Source: JAVBOW01 sp031550615 (GTDB lineage Bacteria; Bacteroidota; Bacteroidia; Bacteroidales; Rikenellaceae). Taken from it: DNA of 64,000 nucleotides. Shown here one piece after another: positions 54,001 to 60,680 of this stretch. Both the position numbers and the translations under genes were made by a program. Below the pieces are notes generated by a model. That model was not told the DNA's origin and made no database searches. It saw nothing but the letters and a program-made list of their open reading frames with translations. Each line of letters opens with the position of its first letter. Position 1 is the stretch's first letter. Where the stretch lies: contig JAVBOL010000001.1 of the NCBI GenBank assembly GCA_031550615.1, positions 48,899-112,898 of the forward strand. Direction: 5' to 3'.

Positions 54001-54455
54001 GCCTTGAGTTGTGTCACCGCACCTGTCATCTGTTGCCTGGATATGGTCTGGTACCCCGTCACGACCACTTCGTCGATCTCGTTGTCTGATTCCATGACGG
54101 CGATCACGGGCTTGCCCATCCATACGAAGCTGCGCGTTTTCATGCCTACGTATGTGAGCGTGAAGATCTTGCCTCCAGCAGAGGGGAGGTCTAACCGGAA
54201 ATTACCGTTGGCGTCGGTCTGGGTCGCTACGCCGGGGGTGTTCTTCAGGGTCACCGCCACGAAGGGCAGGGGTTCGCCGGATGAGTCTGTGACTTTCCCG
54301 GTAACGGTTTCTGTCGCGGGGGCCGCAGCCGTCTGTTGGGCGTTTGCGGTGCCGGCTGCCGTGCCCATCGCAAGGCACAGGCCGATTATCCACATGGCGC
54401 GTTTTGCGCTGCCTGTAAGGATAACGGGCAAAAGGGTTTTGCTTTTTCTGTTCAT
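51096..54455 (-). CDS. SusC-like TonB-dependent receptor
   Basis: 1119 residues, complete. Signal peptide with cleavage near ANA (about 39), CarboxypepD_reg-like domain (about 48-125, VTGKVTDSSGEPLPFVAV), TonB-box/plug region with EIDEVVVTGYQT near 127-138, QGQVAGMAV near 168, IRIRGTSS, PLWVLDGI and AAAIYGVRAANGVIVVTTKKG near 262-282, then the barrel ending NLNITF. Energy-dependent import with the SusD 13 nt downstream. First gene of the - strand locus; upstream lies a 570-bp non-coding region with strong secondary structure that would be its leader. Confidence 0.95.
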   Translation of the reverse strand: MNRKSKTLLPVILTGSAKRAMWIIGLCLAMGTAAGTANAQQTAAAPATETVTGKVTDSSGEPLPFVAVTLKNTPGVATQTDANGNFRLDLPSAGGKIFTLTYVGMKTRSFVWMGKPVIAVMESDNEIDEVVVTGYQTISRQQMTGAVTQLKADDVMLGAKFSLNQMLQGQVAGMAVKVTSGEPSATPKIRIRGTSSIYSSRSPLWVLDGIILDDPVDIGAVDLNDEDAAYLIGNAIAGVNPQDIESINVLKDAAAAAIYGVRAANGVIVVTTKKGHVGEPSVSYHGNVTLSLRESYNNLDMMNASERIRLSQDIINDGLIYSTMPRSLGYEGLYMKYLNKEITYDQFDSGVKAMSDNNTDWFDLLFRDSWSQNHSVSLSGGNANTLYYASLGYTNNQGTAIGSDSKRYTANAKISSWLNKKVYAEMQLLGSITENDGFNESAYKPRDLAINTARTIPAYDQNGDLYFYDTGMSSKNGIAGNLLKNYINERNTSGATGKISSINAKVNLKWQIIDMLKYEFVGSLIHQNTISQSWATDKSYYVSNIRGYMFGAAVPLSEQETNSAIPFGGILNDGHNEQTSFTLRNQLHFNKTIRNEHSFDVLAISELRSINATGLSGSYYGWQPDMGSTFATPTSQEYINKKLAPTITDNSTNYVSWIGVATYSFRNKFILNGNIRMDGSSNFGDNPEYRFLPCWSVAGKYNISDEKFISNIDAISYLAVRASYGIQGNIPTGTSPYMIMQRKGYNTDTSLPESNIRTLPNADLRWEKTRSYNFGLDMTLWEGRLSLTVDLYKKYTSDLFMPIQISSVYGTKTMTINGGKMNNSGVEAALGGAIVKNRDFNLGLTLIYSYNKNVLIEANTDPETIKTAQRLSGGKESLFAGEALGTIYSYRLAGLNHDTGMPYYYNKDGKSYSIVNDEQIPNYWLVQDVNEGLVRSGVLEAPHTGGIHINVGYKNLRFKTNFSYSFGGVKRLPRLFSDYKKAFDPFNNISKEINNRWRQPGDEKKANVIPRMFDSNITDALPRGAQMDGTYLRGITLYDNSDARVASTDNLRLNSVVLSYNIPNKLTKQVGVSNMMLSFEATNLWLLADSKWRGFDPELSSSANATQPKTFTFNLNITF

Positions 54456-54533
54456 GGGAATTGGGTAGAGTTAATACATAAGCATTTGTTGGATCGACGT
54501 AATGGCTATTTTTGGTGCGAAATTATTTTTATG

Positions 54534-54541
54534 TACTTTTG
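54534..54541 (+). promoter_or_regulatory. -7-like box (TACTTTTG) before the structured region
   Basis: Matches TAnnTTTG and would start a + strand RNA near 54546, directed away from susC. Chance occurrence is possible. Confidence 0.4.
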
Positions 54542-54545
54542 TCCT

Positions 54546-54690
54546 GCTCTCAGGCGTTGGTTAATAAACAATAAAAAGGTGCACGAACACCGTCAAGGAC
54601 GTTTAGTCCCTGTCTTGGTGTTCGTGCACCTTTATCATAACAGCCACGCCTGAGAAACTGGCTATTATGAAGGCGGGGGCTTTTTTGTGC
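54546..54690 (+). ncRNA. Candidate structured RNA (antisense to the susC leader) or susC attenuator
   Basis: Outer stem TCTCAGGCGT (54548-54557) / ACGCCTGAGA (54646-54655), extended past one bulge; inner 17-bp perfect stem 54575-54591 / 54617-54633; apical mini-hairpin GGAC-GTTTA-GTCC (54597-54609). A competing stem pairs 54636-54645 with 54660-54669 (9 of 10), with the 3' arm of the outer stem in its loop. A T6 tract follows. Read on the + strand it is a stand-alone RNA with promoter and possible terminator; read on the - strand the inner stem plus T5 looks like a susC attenuator. No known RNA family recognised. Confidence 0.4.
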
Positions 54691-54806
54691 GGTTATTCCC
54701 CCCTTAAATCCGTTAAAACTATCCTGACTTATGCCGTCCGCATCGGTGAGAACCCGACCGGCATCAATACGGAAGTTTTTGTGTCGATTTCCGTATAGCA
54801 GTAATG

Positions 54807-54814
54807 CAAAAATA
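54807..54814 (-). promoter_or_regulatory. Candidate -7 box (TATTTTTG) of the susC operon
   Basis: Matches TAnnTTTG on the - strand. Use would give susC a leader of about 345 nt containing the structured region. Confidence 0.35.
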
Positions 54815-55025
54815 AAAATTAAATTGTTATTTGTATCTTTCCTGTTGGTGTTTTATTACGATTTGTTAAAAATGCTATCAGTTTTGAATGGCTCGGGAAT
54901 GTTTTAATGAGGAATTGCATCCATATGTGCTGAAATCACTTCATAAATGAAAGCGAATTTATTAAAAACCCCCGTAGAGTGCAGTCTGGGAGCGATTTTG
55001 GTAATGATTTGTAGGCGAAAAAAGG

Positions 55026-55901
55026 TTATTTACGCTTTTCGCCCCTGAAGAAGACGCCCAACGGCAGACGTTTGCCGCTGCGGTCGGTAACGAAAAGTTC
55101 ACCCGCCTGTGGGTTGTCGACCCCCGAAAGCGCCTGCTCGGCAAGCCCTTGCGCAAGGAGCGCTGACAGCCCCATGGAGTAAAGGTTGAGCACTAAGAAC
55201 CCTCCCGGGCAGAGCAGTCCGGCGCAGCCGCGCATCAGCTCGCCCAGCCCCTCTTCCAGCACCCATTTTTCGCCGTCGGGGCCGCGTCCGTAGGCCGGAG
55301 GGTCGAGGATCACCCCGTCGTAGAGGTTGCCCCGGCGCAGTTCGCGCTGCACGAATTTGGCGGCGTCGTCCACGATCCAGCGGATGCCGTCCAGGCCGCT
55401 GGCCTCCATATTTTCGCGCGACCACGAAACGACCTGCTTCACGGAGTCGACGTGGGTCACCTCGGCGCCGGCTGCACATGCCGCCAGCGATGCGCCTCCC
55501 GTGTAGGCGAAAAGGTTTAAGACTTTCCCTCCCCCGCGCTGCCGCACCTTGTCATAGATGTATTCCCAGTTGGCAGCCTGTTCGGGGAAGAGCCCCACGT
55601 GCTTGAATGAGGTCAGCCCCAGGCGCATGCGCAGCGACATATCCTTATACTTATAGCCTACGTGCCACTGTCCCGGCATACCGGGGGCGAGTTGCCATTC
55701 GCCCTTTTCCTCGCCGGTCTTGCGGAATACGGCATTGGCACTGGCCCACTCTTTTTCAGGTAAACTCTTCTCCCAGATGGCCTGGGGCTCGGGACGGCGC
55801 AGGGTCCATGCGCCGAAGCGTTCGAGTTTTTCGCGGTTGCCGCTGTCGATCAGTTCGTAATCCTGCCATGCGGCGGGGGTGAGTAGGCTGAGGGTGTCCA
55901 T
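55026..55901 (-). CDS. Class I SAM-dependent methyltransferase, RlmI/RlmK-like
   Basis: 291 residues. SAM site NLFAYTGGASLAA near 129-141, acidic strand end THVDSVKQVV near 149-158, and catalytic motif IV DPPAYGRG near 199-206 typical of rRNA base methyltransferases of the RlmI/RlmKL group (PF10672-like). An N-terminal part (about 1-60) lacks the PUA domain of E. coli RlmI. Target probably 23S rRNA; not provable here. Starts 3 nt after the U32 gene stop, so co-transcribed with it. Confidence 0.85.
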   Translation of the reverse strand: MDTLSLLTPAAWQDYELIDSGNREKLERFGAWTLRRPEPQAIWEKSLPEKEWASANAVFRKTGEEKGEWQLAPGMPGQWHVGYKYKDMSLRMRLGLTSFKHVGLFPEQAANWEYIYDKVRQRGGGKVLNLFAYTGGASLAACAAGAEVTHVDSVKQVVSWSRENMEASGLDGIRWIVDDAAKFVQRELRRGNLYDGVILDPPAYGRGPDGEKWVLEEGLGELMRGCAGLLCPGGFLVLNLYSMGLSALLAQGLAEQALSGVDNPQAGELFVTDRSGKRLPLGVFFRGEKRK

Positions 55902-55904
55902 AAT

Positions 55905-57710
55905 CTATTGTGGGGTGAGTGTCATTTCGCAATTGCGGCAGTCGAAGCCGAGCGTGTAGCATTGTTTGCCCTGGCGCAGGGTGAGCTCTCCGCGCAGGTC
56001 GTGTTTCTCTTTGAGGCACTGGCCGATCTCGCGGCGAAGGCAATACGGGGTGCGCATAACCTCCACGCCGGCCATACCGGTCGACAGGTCGTGCCCCGGG
56101 GTGATCTGCGTTGCGCCGTGGTCGCGCCAGAATTTTTCAGAAAGGCTGTTGGTAACGTTGGCGTAACCGTCTAAAACGGAGGTGGGGCAGGGGGTGGAGC
56201 GGTCTTCCGTAGCGATATTGCGCGGCGGAATCTGTGCCGCCAATTTTTCGCGCAGCGCCTCCATGGCCCTGCGCCGCAGCTCATTAATGGCGGAGGCGGG
56301 CATAAAAGCCACCTCGCCGCTAACCTCGACGTTGGTTACATGGAATATCGTCCCGCCGCCCTTTGCGACCTGTGTGCGGATCGCGGAGGTCATCGCATCT
56401 GAGTCGCGGGGTGCGTCAGTGAAGCCCTCCGCGCGCACCGTTACGCCCTGCCGTCCGTCGCTGAGGGTCAGGGCTGCGCCGTGCCCGTCGAATTCCACAC
56501 GCGCCTCCACATCCAGCACCCTGCGGGCGCGGCTGCCGGCGACCGTCTTTTCGAACCGGTGGTCGCGGTTCAGTAATATTTCGATCCCCGGTGCGATGCC
56601 GTCCATGCGGTTGGGGGTTACCAGGCCGCCCTGCACGCCGTTTATGTTGGTGCCCTGCAGGCTGCCGCCCGGGGTGAAAAAGCATATCCCGTCGCCCGGG
56701 GCAAGCTCCCTGCCGCTCATCGTAAAGCTGTTGCCGGCGACCTTTTCCACGCGGCCAATGGCCACGCCGACCGCCTTCGGAGTGTCGAAAGAGGCCGCAC
56801 CGGCGCGTTTGCCTTCCAGGTAATACTCACTCGCCCCGCGTGTGAATGTGCACGAGGGATCGGGCTCGAAACCCTCAACGGTGCGTCCCCGCGAGGCGCG
56901 CGAAAGCCCAGAGGTTGCCATCGCCCGGTCTAATTCGCGGCGGTAATGCGATACTATATTCTTTACATATAAGGTGTCCTTGAGCCGCCCCTCTATTTTA
57001 AAAGAAGTGACCCCAGCCGTGAGAAGGTCGGCAAGGCGTGCCGACAGGTCCAGATCGCGCAGCGAGAGCAGATGCTTTTGGCTGATTATATTGCGGCCAT
57101 CCGCATCCGTCAGGTCGTATGGCAACCGGCATGGCTGGGCGCACTCCCCCCGGTTGCCGCTGCGCGTACCGGCGGCACGGCTCAGGTAGCAGCGCCCACT
57201 GTAACCCACGCATATCGCCCCGTGCACGAAAACCTCGATTTCCGCCTCCGTGGCCGCGCTTATCGCTTTTATCTGCTCCAATGTCAGCCCGCGCTCCAGG
57301 ATTATGCGCGAAAATCCGCAGCGCTCCAAAAACCGCGCATCCTGGGGTGTGCGGTTCTGGGTCTGGGTCGAGGCGTGCATCTCGACGCCCTGCAGCCCCA
57401 TGCGCATTAAAGCCATATCCTGCACGATCAGCGCGTCTGCGCCGACCCCGATCAGCCCCCGGGCAACTTCCTGCGCACGCTGCAGCTCGTTTTCATAGAC
57501 CAGCGTGTTCAGGGTCGCGTAGAGCTTCGCGCCGTAGGTGTGGGCGTAGCTGGCTGCGAGGGCCACCTCTTCCAGCGTATTTCCCGCCGCCGCGCGTGCG
57601 CCGAATCCCGGGCCGCCCATGTAGACCGCGTCCGCGCCGTGGTCTATGGCCGCCCGCACGGCCTCCAGGTCGCGCGCCGGAGCAAGTAGTTCTATGGAAT
57701 GGGATCTCAT
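55905..57710 (-). CDS. U32-family protein (RlhA/TrhP-like)
   Basis: 601 residues from ATG 57710 (MRSHSIELLAPARDLEAVRAAI, the family start). N-terminal U32 barrel (about 1-300): GADAVYMGGPGFGAR near 27-41, the U32 signature with EVFVHGAICVGYSGRCYLS near 168-186, and cysteine-bearing NRGECAQPCRLPY near 197-209, which with Cys176 and Cys183 fits the Fe-S-binding set of RNA hydroxylation U32 proteins. C-terminal beta domains (about 310-601) end with paired cysteines (CYTLGFDCRNCEM). Called peptidases by tradition; characterised relatives hydroxylate rRNA or tRNA. The neighbouring methyltransferase, tadA and aspS also suggest an RNA role. Confidence 0.88.
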   Translation of the reverse strand: MRSHSIELLAPARDLEAVRAAIDHGADAVYMGGPGFGARAAAGNTLEEVALAASYAHTYGAKLYATLNTLVYENELQRAQEVARGLIGVGADALIVQDMALMRMGLQGVEMHASTQTQNRTPQDARFLERCGFSRIILERGLTLEQIKAISAATEAEIEVFVHGAICVGYSGRCYLSRAAGTRSGNRGECAQPCRLPYDLTDADGRNIISQKHLLSLRDLDLSARLADLLTAGVTSFKIEGRLKDTLYVKNIVSHYRRELDRAMATSGLSRASRGRTVEGFEPDPSCTFTRGASEYYLEGKRAGAASFDTPKAVGVAIGRVEKVAGNSFTMSGRELAPGDGICFFTPGGSLQGTNINGVQGGLVTPNRMDGIAPGIEILLNRDHRFEKTVAGSRARRVLDVEARVEFDGHGAALTLSDGRQGVTVRAEGFTDAPRDSDAMTSAIRTQVAKGGGTIFHVTNVEVSGEVAFMPASAINELRRRAMEALREKLAAQIPPRNIATEDRSTPCPTSVLDGYANVTNSLSEKFWRDHGATQITPGHDLSTGMAGVEVMRTPYCLRREIGQCLKEKHDLRGELTLRQGKQCYTLGFDCRNCEMTLTPQ

Positions 57711-57715
57711 CGGGG

Positions 57716-57723
57716 CAAATGTA
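57716..57723 (-). promoter_or_regulatory. -7 box (TACATTTG) of the U32 gene
   Basis: Matches TAnnTTTG on the - strand, 5 nt before the ATG at 57710; predicts a leaderless mRNA and fixes the start. Confidence 0.65.
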
Positions 57724-57727
57724 ACGC

Positions 57728-58174
57728 TTATCTTCTTAGCGTGGCGAAAAAGTCGAGCAAAAGGACGTTGCACTCGTCGGCGAGCACCCCTTTGCATGTT
57801 TTGGTCTTAGGATGCAGCAACTCCGCGCCGTGGCGCATGAACCCGCGCCTGGGGTCGTCCGCACCCCATACGATGCGCCCCAGTTGGCTCCACGCGCACG
57901 CCCCGGCGCACATCACGCACGGTTCGAGGGTCACGTAGAGCGTGCATTCATTAAGGTATTTACCCCCGATGGTGTTCGCGGCTGCGGTTATGGCCTGCAT
58001 TTCGGCGTGGGCGGTGGCGTCAGAGAGCGTTTCGACCAGGTTGTGGCCGCGCCCTATAATCTTTTCGCCGTGTACGACCACCGCGCCTATGGGCACTTCG
58101 TTGTGCGTAAGTGCCTCGCGGGCCTGGGCTATGGCCTGCCGCATAAAAAAATCGTCGCGCTGTTTCTCGTCCAT
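57728..58174 (-). CDS. tadA: tRNA-specific adenosine deaminase
   Basis: Converts wobble A34 to inosine in tRNA-Arg(ACG). 148 residues from ATG 58174. Zinc-deaminase motifs H56-A-E58 (TAHAEMQAI) and E84-P-C86-x2-C89 (LEPCVMCAGAC); GAVVV and GRGHN precede them. TadA rather than cytidine or guanine deaminase by the NEVPIGAVVV start and the C-terminal GVLADECNVLLLDFF. Upstream frame extension ignored because it overlaps aspS. Confidence 0.92.
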   Translation of the reverse strand: MDEKQRDDFFMRQAIAQAREALTHNEVPIGAVVVHGEKIIGRGHNLVETLSDATAHAEMQAITAAANTIGGKYLNECTLYVTLEPCVMCAGACAWSQLGRIVWGADDPRRGFMRHGAELLHPKTKTCKGVLADECNVLLLDFFATLRR

Positions 58175-58188
58175 TGTGGTAAAATGCT

Positions 58189-58196
58189 TATATTTG
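58189..58196 (+). promoter_or_regulatory. -7 box (TATATTTG) of aspS
   Basis: Matches TAnnTTTG, 29 nt before the ATG at 58226. Confidence 0.6.
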
Positions 58197-58215
58197 AAGC
58201 CGAAACGCAAAATTA

Positions 58216-58223
58216 CAAAAATA
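58216..58223 (-). promoter_or_regulatory. -7 box (TATTTTTG) of tadA
   Basis: Matches TAnnTTTG on the - strand, about 40 nt before the tadA ATG and just upstream of the aspS start. Confidence 0.45.
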
Positions 58224-58225
58224 TT

Positions 58226-59980
58226 ATGTATCGCAGCCATACTTGCGGCGAGCTTCGCCTGACAGACATCAATAAAACCGTAACCCTGGCCGGATGGGTG
58301 CAGAAAGTGCGCAACCTGGGCGGGATGACATTCATCGACCTGCGCGACCGCTACGGCATCACCCAGCTCGTGGTGGGCGAAGGCTCCGACGACGCCACCC
58401 GCGCGGCGGCGGAAAGCCTCGGGCGCGAATTCGTGGTACAGGCCACCGGTCGCGTCATCGAGCGCGCCTCGAAGAACGCCAAGATCCCCACCGGCGAGGT
58501 CGAGATCGCCCTGGATGAACTCAAGGTGCTTACGGTCAGCGATACGCCGCCCTTCACAATCGAGGACCACAGCGACGGCGGCGACGAGCTGCGCATGCAC
58601 TACCGCTACCTCGACCTGCGCCGCCGACCGCTGCAGCAGAACATGATGCTGCGCCACCGCATGGCCATGGTAGCCCGCAACTTCCTCTCGGACGAGGGAT
58701 TTTTAGAGATCGAGACGCCCTATATGATCAAGTCGACGCCGGAGGGTGCGCGCGACTTCGTGGTGCCTTCGCGCATGAACCCCGGCGAATTCTACGCCCT
58801 GCCCCAGTCGCCACAGACCTTCAAACAGTTGTTGATGGTGGCCGGTTACGACCGCTATTTCCAGATAGTGCGCTGTTTCCGCGACGAGGACCTGAGGGCG
58901 GACCGCCAGCCCGAATTCACGCAGATCGACTGCGAAATGGCTTTCGTCGAGCAGGACGACGTGCTTGCGGTGTTCGAGCGCATGGCGAGGGCCATGTTCT
59001 CGAAGATACTGGACGTCGAGCTGGGAGAATTCCCGCGCATGCCCTGGAGCGAAGCCATGGAAAAATATGGTTCGGATAAGCCCGATATACGTTTCGGGAT
59101 GACCTTCAACGACGTGACAGGGCTGATGCAGGGCCACGATTTCGCGGTGTTCGACACGGCGGAATACGTCGGCGCCATCGTAGCCCCCGGCTGCGCAGCC
59201 TACACCCGCAAGCAGTTGGACGAACTGACCGATTTCGTCAAGCGTCCCCAGATAGGCTCGAAAGGCATGGTCTACGCCCGTGTCGAGGCAGACGGCAGCG
59301 TCAAGTCGAGCGTCGATAAGTTCTACTCGCCCGAAGACCTCGCCGCACTGGCCGCGCAAGTCGGTGCCGCCCCCGGCGACCTTATACTTATATTGTCCGG
59401 CACGCGCCGCCAGACCCTCTCTGCGCTGTGCGAACTGCGCCTGGAAATGGGCTCACGCCTCGGATTGCGCGACAAGACGAAATTCGCCCCCATGTGGGTC
59501 GTGGATTTCCCCCTGTTGGAATGGGACGAGCAGACCGCGCGTTTCTATGCCATGCACCATCCATTCACCTCGCCCAAACCAGAGGACATAGCGCTGCTGG
59601 ACAGCGATCCGGGCATGGTGCGCGCCAACGCCTACGATTTCGTCGTGAACGGCGTGGAGGTGGGCGGAGGCTCGATCCGTATCCATAACCCGGAGTTGCA
59701 GTCGCGCATGTTCGACCTGCTGGGTTTCACCCACGAAGAGGCGCAGAAACAATTCGGCTTTTTGATCGACGCATTCAAATACGGCGCTCCACCCCACGGC
59801 GGCATAGCTTTCGGTTTCGACCGTTTCTGTTCGCTGTTCGGAGGCTCGGACTCGATACGCGACTTCATCGCCTTCCCGAAAAACAACTCGGGACGCGACG
59901 TGATGATAGACGCCCCCTCGACCATCGCCGATGCGCAGCTGGACGAACTTTACCTCGCTTTGAAAAATATTCCGCAATAA
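58226..59980 (+). CDS. aspS: Aspartyl-tRNA synthetase
   Basis: Charges tRNA-Asp. 584 residues from ATG 58226 (MYRSHTCGELRLTDINKTV), the standard bacterial length; the longer open frame upstream runs over tadA and is not used. OB-fold anticodon domain (about 1-105), class II motif 2 FRDEDLRADRQPEFTQID near 213-230, GAD insertion domain (about 280-410), motif 3 GIAFGFDRFCSLFGG near 529-543. Its own -7 box lies 29 nt upstream. Confidence 0.97.
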   Translation: MYRSHTCGELRLTDINKTVTLAGWVQKVRNLGGMTFIDLRDRYGITQLVVGEGSDDATRAAAESLGREFVVQATGRVIERASKNAKIPTGEVEIALDELKVLTVSDTPPFTIEDHSDGGDELRMHYRYLDLRRRPLQQNMMLRHRMAMVARNFLSDEGFLEIETPYMIKSTPEGARDFVVPSRMNPGEFYALPQSPQTFKQLLMVAGYDRYFQIVRCFRDEDLRADRQPEFTQIDCEMAFVEQDDVLAVFERMARAMFSKILDVELGEFPRMPWSEAMEKYGSDKPDIRFGMTFNDVTGLMQGHDFAVFDTAEYVGAIVAPGCAAYTRKQLDELTDFVKRPQIGSKGMVYARVEADGSVKSSVDKFYSPEDLAALAAQVGAAPGDLILILSGTRRQTLSALCELRLEMGSRLGLRDKTKFAPMWVVDFPLLEWDEQTARFYAMHHPFTSPKPEDIALLDSDPGMVRANAYDFVVNGVEVGGGSIRIHNPELQSRMFDLLGFTHEEAQKQFGFLIDAFKYGAPPHGGIAFGFDRFCSLFGGSDSIRDFIAFPKNNSGRDVMIDAPSTIADAQLDELYLALKNIPQ

Positions 59981-60005
59981 TTTTTTCAAAAAAACACCCG
60001 CGAAA

Positions 60006-60036
60006 TTTGGAGTTATAAAATTTCGCAGTATCTTTG
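60006..60036 (+). promoter_or_regulatory. Promoter of tRNA-Val (TTTG-N19-TATCTTTG)
   Basis: Full Bacteroidota promoter: -33 TTTG at 60006-60009, 19-bp spacer, -7 TATCTTTG at 60029-60036. The spacer lies between arms of an 8-bp inverted repeat (GCGAAATT / AATTTCGC, 60000-60026). Best-matching promoter in the window. Confidence 0.8.
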
Positions 60037-60082
60037 CACACGCAATCGGGAAATATGGATTGCACCGGTTCAAAGATAACTC

Positions 60083-60157
60083 GGGAGCTTAGCTCAGTTG
60101 GTTCAGAGCGGCTGCCTTACAAGCAGCGGGTCGGGGGTTCGAATCCCTCAGCTCCCA
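60083..60157 (+). tRNA. tRNA-Val (anticodon UAC)
   Basis: Cloverleaf by eye: acceptor GGGAGCT / AGCTCCC, D arm AGCTCAGTTGGTT, anticodon stem GCTGC / GCAGC with loop CTTACAA (anticodon TAC at 60118-60120), T arm GGGGGTTCGAATCCCTC. Discriminator A at 60157; CCA is not encoded (CAA follows). 75 nt. Its own promoter lies 46 nt upstream and a terminator 16 nt downstream. Confidence 0.96.
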
Positions 60158-60173
60158 CAAAGGAAAACACAGT

Positions 60174-60200
60174 AAAAACCACTCCATCGGAGTGGTTTTT
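60174..60200 (+). terminator. Terminator of tRNA-Val
   Basis: 12-bp stem AAAAACCACTCC / GGAGTGGTTTTT, 3-nt loop, followed by more T. Confidence 0.85.
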
Positions 60201-60202
60201 TT

Positions 60203-60258
60203 GTTAAAGGGGCGTGGCGCGGGGGAATTTATTCCCCAAAGCGCCACGTCCCTTTAAC
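60203..60258. repeat. 18-bp inverted repeat around GGGGAA/TTCCCC hairpin
   Basis: 60203-60220 and 60241-60258 are reverse complements except one G-T pair; inside, GGGGAATTTATTCCCC forms a further hairpin. Directly follows the tRNA terminator and runs into the first tandem unit. Confidence 0.6.
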
Positions 60259-60348
60259 AATGAACGCTCGCAGAGCGTTTACTGTGTTTTCCTTTGTCGT
60301 CATTCACCGCAGCCTAACGGGATCAACGAGCGCAGCGAGATAATCCCC
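60234..60348. repeat. Tandem repeat unit A (115 bp)
   Basis: 112 of 115 positions identical to unit B at 60364-60478 (period 130 bp). Contains a hairpin AACGCTC-GCA-GAGCGTT and, at 60278-60297, the exact reverse complement of the 20 nt starting at the last base of tRNA-Val (60157-60176). Confidence 0.75.
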
Positions 60349-60363
60349 CGGTTGGTTATATCC

Positions 60364-60478
60364 CCCCAAAGCGCCACGCTCCTTTAACAATTAACGCTCG
60401 CAGAGCGTTTACTGTGTTTTCCTTTGTCGTCATTCACCGCAGCCTAACGGGATCAACGAGCGCAGCGAGATAATCCCC
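60364..60478. repeat. Tandem repeat unit B (115 bp)
   Basis: Second copy of unit A, differing at three positions; again contains the reverse complement of the tRNA-Val flank at 60408-60427. Confidence 0.75.
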
Positions 60479-60680
60479 GATTTTGTACCTATAAATAGTC
60501 CAATTCCGCCACAGGACTATTCAATAAGCGTCAATACCCCGTAAAAAGTCCAATTTTAATAATTTCCCGGTCGAAAATGAAAGTTTCTCCGGGTCCGGTT
60601 CGTTTATTTTGCATTGAGCCGGGGACAATATCCGCATCTGCCGTGCGAAGCACAAAATTCACTAACCTAAAATTATATCC
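60479..60680. promoter_or_regulatory. Upstream region of the third SusC gene
   Basis: Contains an inverted repeat AATAGTCC / GGACTATT (60494-60521) and a repeated AGTCCAATT word (60497 and 60545), which might be regulator sites. A degenerate -7 (TTATTTTG, near 60605) is the only promoter-like string; the promoter is uncertain. Leader about 60-70 nt if used. Confidence 0.35.

Larger units (their letters stand above)
54456..55025. other. 570-bp intergenic region with multiple stems between susC and the methyltransferase gene
   Basis: Contains, left to right: AT-rich leader; box TACTTTTG (54534-54541, +); nested stems 54548-54655; a T6 tract at 54681-54686; hairpins 54731-54764 (ATGCCG / CGGCAT around TCGG / CCGA) and 54767-54796 (ATACGGAA / TTCCGTAT); box TATTTTTG (54807-54814, -). 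A 43-codon frame runs from ATG 54667 to TAG 54798, but lacks a recognisable ribosome site. 54815-55025 is AT-rich with nothing recognised. Confidence 0.55.

Noticed and set aside
54546..54690. tmRNA, SRP RNA, RNase P RNA or a standard riboswitch
   Set aside because: None of the hallmark strings of these RNAs could be found; a 6S-like rod shape was considered but the length and bubble do not clearly fit.
57812..58225. N-terminal extension of AspRS from 57812
   Set aside because: It would overlap tadA completely; the 584-residue protein from 58226 has the standard length.
60234..60478. Possible CRISPR array
   Set aside because: Only two long units (115 bp) 130 bp apart, no short repeat-spacer pattern and no cas genes.
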